Assembly (NCBI RefSeq): GCF_015767245.1
Contig: NZ_JADOTV010000030.1
Span: 1 to 41,469, forward strand
Source of the DNA: Aureivirga sp. CE67
Lineage (GTDB): Bacteria > Bacteroidota > Bacteroidia > Flavobacteriales > Flavobacteriaceae
Length of the DNA: 41,469 nt
Direction of reading: 5' to 3'
Positions 39,401 to 41,469 of the stretch are shown here, piece by piece. The notes below the pieces were generated by a model, which had not been told where the DNA came from, did no database searches, and saw only the letters and a list, made by a program, of their open reading frames with translations. Both the position numbers and the translations under genes were made by a program. The stretch's first letter is position 1; the number at the start of each line of letters is the position of its first letter.

Positions 39401-41469
39401 TACAGCAGGAACTTCAGCAAATGCTGTTCTAATTGCTACAGGTTTTGGAACTGCAGATTTATCTATTGTTGATAATACTATTTATGGTTTAGGAAATAAT
39501 AAATTGTATAAAATAGAAAATATTTCAACTCTTGATGGGGCTTCTGTTGCAACGACTATTCAAGTACCAATTGCGCAATGTGATGGAACGCCAATTCCTT
39601 CTGTGAAAGGTTATGGAGCAAGTTTCGTTGAAAATTCAGATAAATTATATTTTTCATATAATGGAGTTTCAGGAGAGAATGGAGAATTATTTTCTATAAT
39701 CGATTATGATACAGCAACACCTTGTGCGATTAAGCTAATTGATACGCAACAAACATCTCAAAACGATGGAGCAAGTTGTCCTACAGCAATTGTATTTAGA
39801 TCTGATTTTGGAGATGCACCAGATGCTTTGGCTGGAACTGCAGTAGGAAATTATCAAACTACTTTAAATGATAATGGTGCAGAACACCTTGAATTAAAAG
39901 GAGGTCTTTATCTTGGGACTTCTATTGATTTTGAAACGGACGCTTCACAAAATGCTACTGCAACAGGAGATTTTGATGATGCAGTGAAAATTTCAGGAAC
40001 TACGCTTCAAGATTATGTTTTATATAAAAATGAATCTTATGATTTCACAATTCCAGTTCAAAAAGGATCTACAATTGATAACGCTTATGTTTCCGTTTGG
40101 ATTGACTTTAATCAAAATGGAAGTTTTGAGGATGCAGGTGAAAAAGTGGAAACCGATGTTTTAGTTTCAACGACTGGCCTTACAACTTTAACTCAAAATA
40201 TTGCAATTCCAAATACAGCTTTAGATGGTAATACTTTTGCGAGAGTAAGAGTTTCTTCAACTCAAAATATTGCTTCTACAGGAGTTGCTCCAGATGGAGA
40301 AGTTGAAGATTATAGAGTTTTTATTGCAAACTCTTCAATTGAAATCACTAAGACAATAAATACTTCAGGATCTAATTTGAATGATGTAATTGTTTATGAT
40401 TTAACGATTGAAAATACAGGAAATGTAACGCTAACAGATATTGAGATTGCAGATGCAAATGCGGATGCAAATTCTCTAGTTATTTCAAATACAATTGATA
40501 CCGATGGAGATTTAGATATTGATTCATTAAATGCTGGAGAATCTGTAACTGTTACAATTTCTCAAACAATTACACAAGCGCATCTTAATGCAGGAGAAGT
40601 TTCGAATCAAGCGACTGTAACTGGAAAAGATCCAAATAATTCAGATGTAACAGATACTTCAGATGATGGAGATGATACAGATGGAAACACAGAGGATGAT
40701 GCTACGATTACTATTTTAAACCAAAACGGAAGTATTGAAATTACTAAAACAATAAATACTTCGGGATCTAATTTGAATGATGTAATTGTTTATGATTTAA
40801 CGATTGAAAATACAGGAAATGTAACGCTAACAGATATTGAGATTTCAGATGCAAATGCGGATGCAAATTCTCTAGTTATTTCAAATACAATTGATACCGA
40901 TGGAGATTTAGATATTGATTCATTAAATGCTGGAGAATCTGTAACTGTTACAATTTCTCAAACAATTACACAAGCGCATCTTAATGCTGGAGAGGTTACG
41001 AATCAAGCGACTGTAACTGGAAAAGATCCAAATAATTCAGATGTAACAGATACTTCGGATGATGGAGATGATAGTGATGGAAACACAGAGGATGATGCTA
41101 CGATTACGAATTTAACTCAAAATGGAAGTATAGAGATTACAACAAATGATGTTTTAGATTTAGGAGCGGATGGCGTTTTAAATGCAGGAGATATAATCAC
41201 TTATACGGTTGTTGTTTCAAATAATGGAAATGTGACTTTAAGTGATATTTCTGTTACAGACACTGGAATTGACTTTGGAACGAATCCAACGACTACTTCA
41301 ACATTAGCAGTAGGAACTTCAGAAACATTTACAGGAACTTATGTACTTACGCAAGCAGATATTGATGCTGGAAATTATACAGTGCAATCTTCTGTAACTT
41401 CAACTTTACCTGATGGTGTCACAGTTATTGAAGATACACTTTCTGATGATCCAGAAGATGCAACAACAG
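36408..41469 (+). CDS. Giant surface/adhesin-like protein (3' end beyond window)
   Basis: At least 1687 residues; the frame stays open to the end of the window. A signal peptide with hydrophobic residues 4-18 ends GYSQ. Domains in order: an N-terminal region (20-270) with conserved GDLILLYQAQGAQI; a glycine-rich region (about 275-525) with GGGGGN clusters; two DUF11-type repeats (about 570-870) each ending in an acidic VxDxSDDGDD stretch; a beta-propeller-like segment (880-1130) with YELDPVSGNYLPIG; a GEVED domain around FGDAPDALAG and GEVEDYRVF (about 1135-1310); and more DUF11-type repeats from residue 1311. Acidic Asp-rich loops could bind calcium. It is probably secreted by T9SS, but its sorting domain is past the window. 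Likely roles are adhesion or gliding. Confidence 0.85.
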   Translation, partial: MKRILLLLFFFFHMIVGYSQQKKDGDITITQENVCLNRYTRVTADVPAGTNSVTVEDINQLNDSFHDFLSDDDPLTSGLNEKRRFQTNTFKSNTLEPGDLILLYQAQGAQINTSNTWDYGAVTDYNNSGTYEFAYVYEVSGNTITLSCNLENSFFSANYTQVVRIPQYYNMTIDAGASVAANQWGSPKFGGADPSAIERRKGGIVAFLAESLVNNGKVHADFSGFRGGTRENNSNGSGVAFNTIFRTTNSYESAEKGEGIAGYRDDYDGLGGRYGRGAAANGGGGGNSHNAGGGGGANGGVPANWFRGSGVMNDFSGESGACGTPGAWALDPEYIAFGGLTNSSGGGRGGYTYSSSNSADPCVLGPSYGAGYIGANNPVNQVHNTGWAGNQRKALGGLGGRPVVTASYDNQIFLGGGGGAGDGNNNANNDGGDGGGIVLLTVQNAISGNGEITSNGQEGYRTISGGNDAPGGGGAGGTILVQASNISGTISIIAEGGDGGDQFINGPEAEGPGGGGGGGVISISAASDSSIKSVGGGVNGTTTSSPMEDKFKANGATSGNTGTITIVTINFDELVCKLELEAKKSYNIIDLDGNGVDAGDRIEYTITIANNSDVVINDIKLKDVFQDGNGNTLEFYHNPGETYSSDYSNAEVTDDNVDIVSLNVDDSITFKMYYEITQSDIDSGGIQNKVSVEGVSSGGYDVSDDSDDADDTDGNYTDDLTETTFPQNPSVEAEKTVKFTDNGDGILGAGDILEYSIVVVNTGNVTLNDVTLVDTFTDFNNNVIPLTPVFQSSTFGSMEGVLIVDEIATYSVNYTITATDAGNLGLRNSVTVNAKSPTSSTFDVTDVSDDGDDDDGNTEDDPTEVSIGQVAVNPQEPFNCPPKFFQVLTDQLYELDPVSGNYLPIGPAADFRYNALAYNEADSYLYAVVREATSGDTDSYGTTVNNNDIIKIGKNGLTKLTYTISTAGFDYLNASDITDNKFYIRSGNTNQVFRIDLSTAGTSANAVLIATGFGTADLSIVDNTIYGLGNNKLYKIENISTLDGASVATTIQVPIAQCDGTPIPSVKGYGASFVENSDKLYFSYNGVSGENGELFSIIDYDTATPCAIKLIDTQQTSQNDGASCPTAIVFRSDFGDAPDALAGTAVGNYQTTLNDNGAEHLELKGGLYLGTSIDFETDASQNATATGDFDDAVKISGTTLQDYVLYKNESYDFTIPVQKGSTIDNAYVSVWIDFNQNGSFEDAGEKVETDVLVSTTGLTTLTQNIAIPNTALDGNTFARVRVSSTQNIASTGVAPDGEVEDYRVFIANSSIEITKTINTSGSNLNDVIVYDLTIENTGNVTLTDIEIADANADANSLVISNTIDTDGDLDIDSLNAGESVTVTISQTITQAHLNAGEVSNQATVTGKDPNNSDVTDTSDDGDDTDGNTEDDATITILNQNGSIEITKTINTSGSNLNDVIVYDLTIENTGNVTLTDIEISDANADANSLVISNTIDTDGDLDIDSLNAGESVTVTISQTITQAHLNAGEVTNQATVTGKDPNNSDVTDTSDDGDDSDGNTEDDATITNLTQNGSIEITTNDVLDLGADGVLNAGDIITYTVVVSNNGNVTLSDISVTDTGIDFGTNPTTTSTLAVGTSETFTGTYVLTQADIDAGNYTVQSSVTSTLPDGVTVIEDTLSDDPEDATT
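40338..41129 (+). repeat. Two nearly identical 396-bp in-gene repeats (DUF11-like units)
   Basis: Unit 1 is 40338-40733 and unit 2 is 40734-41129, exactly 396 bp (132 codons) apart, differing at only a few positions. A third, diverged unit starts at 41130. The near-identity at synonymous sites indicates recent duplication or homogenisation. Confidence 0.85.

Overview
This window looks like chromosomal DNA of a marine-type member of the Flavobacteriaceae (phylum Bacteroidota). It is very AT-rich. Several exported proteins end in type IX secretion (T9SS) sorting domains, and many others carry a lipoprotein signal or a signal peptide ending FSQ or similar. Several genes are preceded by the Bacteroidota -7 promoter motif TAnnTTTG. 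No rRNA, tRNA, CRISPR array, integrase or intact insertion sequence was seen. The genus cannot be named from the sequence alone.

Layout. 1-500: 3' end of a T9SS type B substrate, then a MITE-like inverted-repeat element. 490-6284: a compact accessory block. It holds a 69-residue protein, a four-gene operon of exported proteins (CsgG-like, lipoprotein, DUF6175-like, and a cysteine-containing helical protein), a YkvA/DUF1232 membrane protein, a protein of unknown function and a WYL-domain regulator. Three promoters in this block share the same 17-bp imperfect palindrome at the same distance from the -7 element. The natural hypothesis is a local regulon, possibly controlled by the WYL protein. 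This is the best candidate here for an undescribed system. 6285-8055: structured intergenic repeats and a minus-strand pair, a 5'-nucleotidase and a PnuC transporter. 8254-17015: four tandem copies of a leucine-rich-repeat T9SS substrate. The fourth is an internal deletion that joins its start codon region to the C-terminal domains.

17158-19740: a lipoprotein GH18 chitinase-like enzyme, a 55-residue membrane protein and a methyltransferase, all on the minus strand. 20062-23640: an array of small exported or lipoprotein genes of unknown function. Recurring spacers with a stem-loop and a GC-richer segment separate several of them, suggesting a cassette-like region. 23692-26828: a structured repeat, a 21-bp-period direct repeat, a TPR-DUF2141 protein, a LytS-type histidine kinase and a 2TM protein. 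No LytTR response regulator is present in the window.

26889-31961: mostly housekeeping genes: a PLP-dependent cysteine synthase/cystathionine beta-synthase-type enzyme, a small helical protein, a DoxX-family protein, a deaminase with a predicted signal peptide, a DUF6326-like protein and a FecCD/FecE-type ABC transporter. 32087-35799: an orphan P-loop ATPase with a GRKGVGKS motif (Sll1717/FunZ-like, possible defence function), a membrane ORF without a clear start, and three small exported or cytoplasmic proteins. 36408-41469: the first 1687 codons of a giant surface protein with a glycine-rich region, DUF11-type repeats and a GEVED domain. It continues beyond the window.

Domain names are recognised from memory of the families and were not checked against databases.
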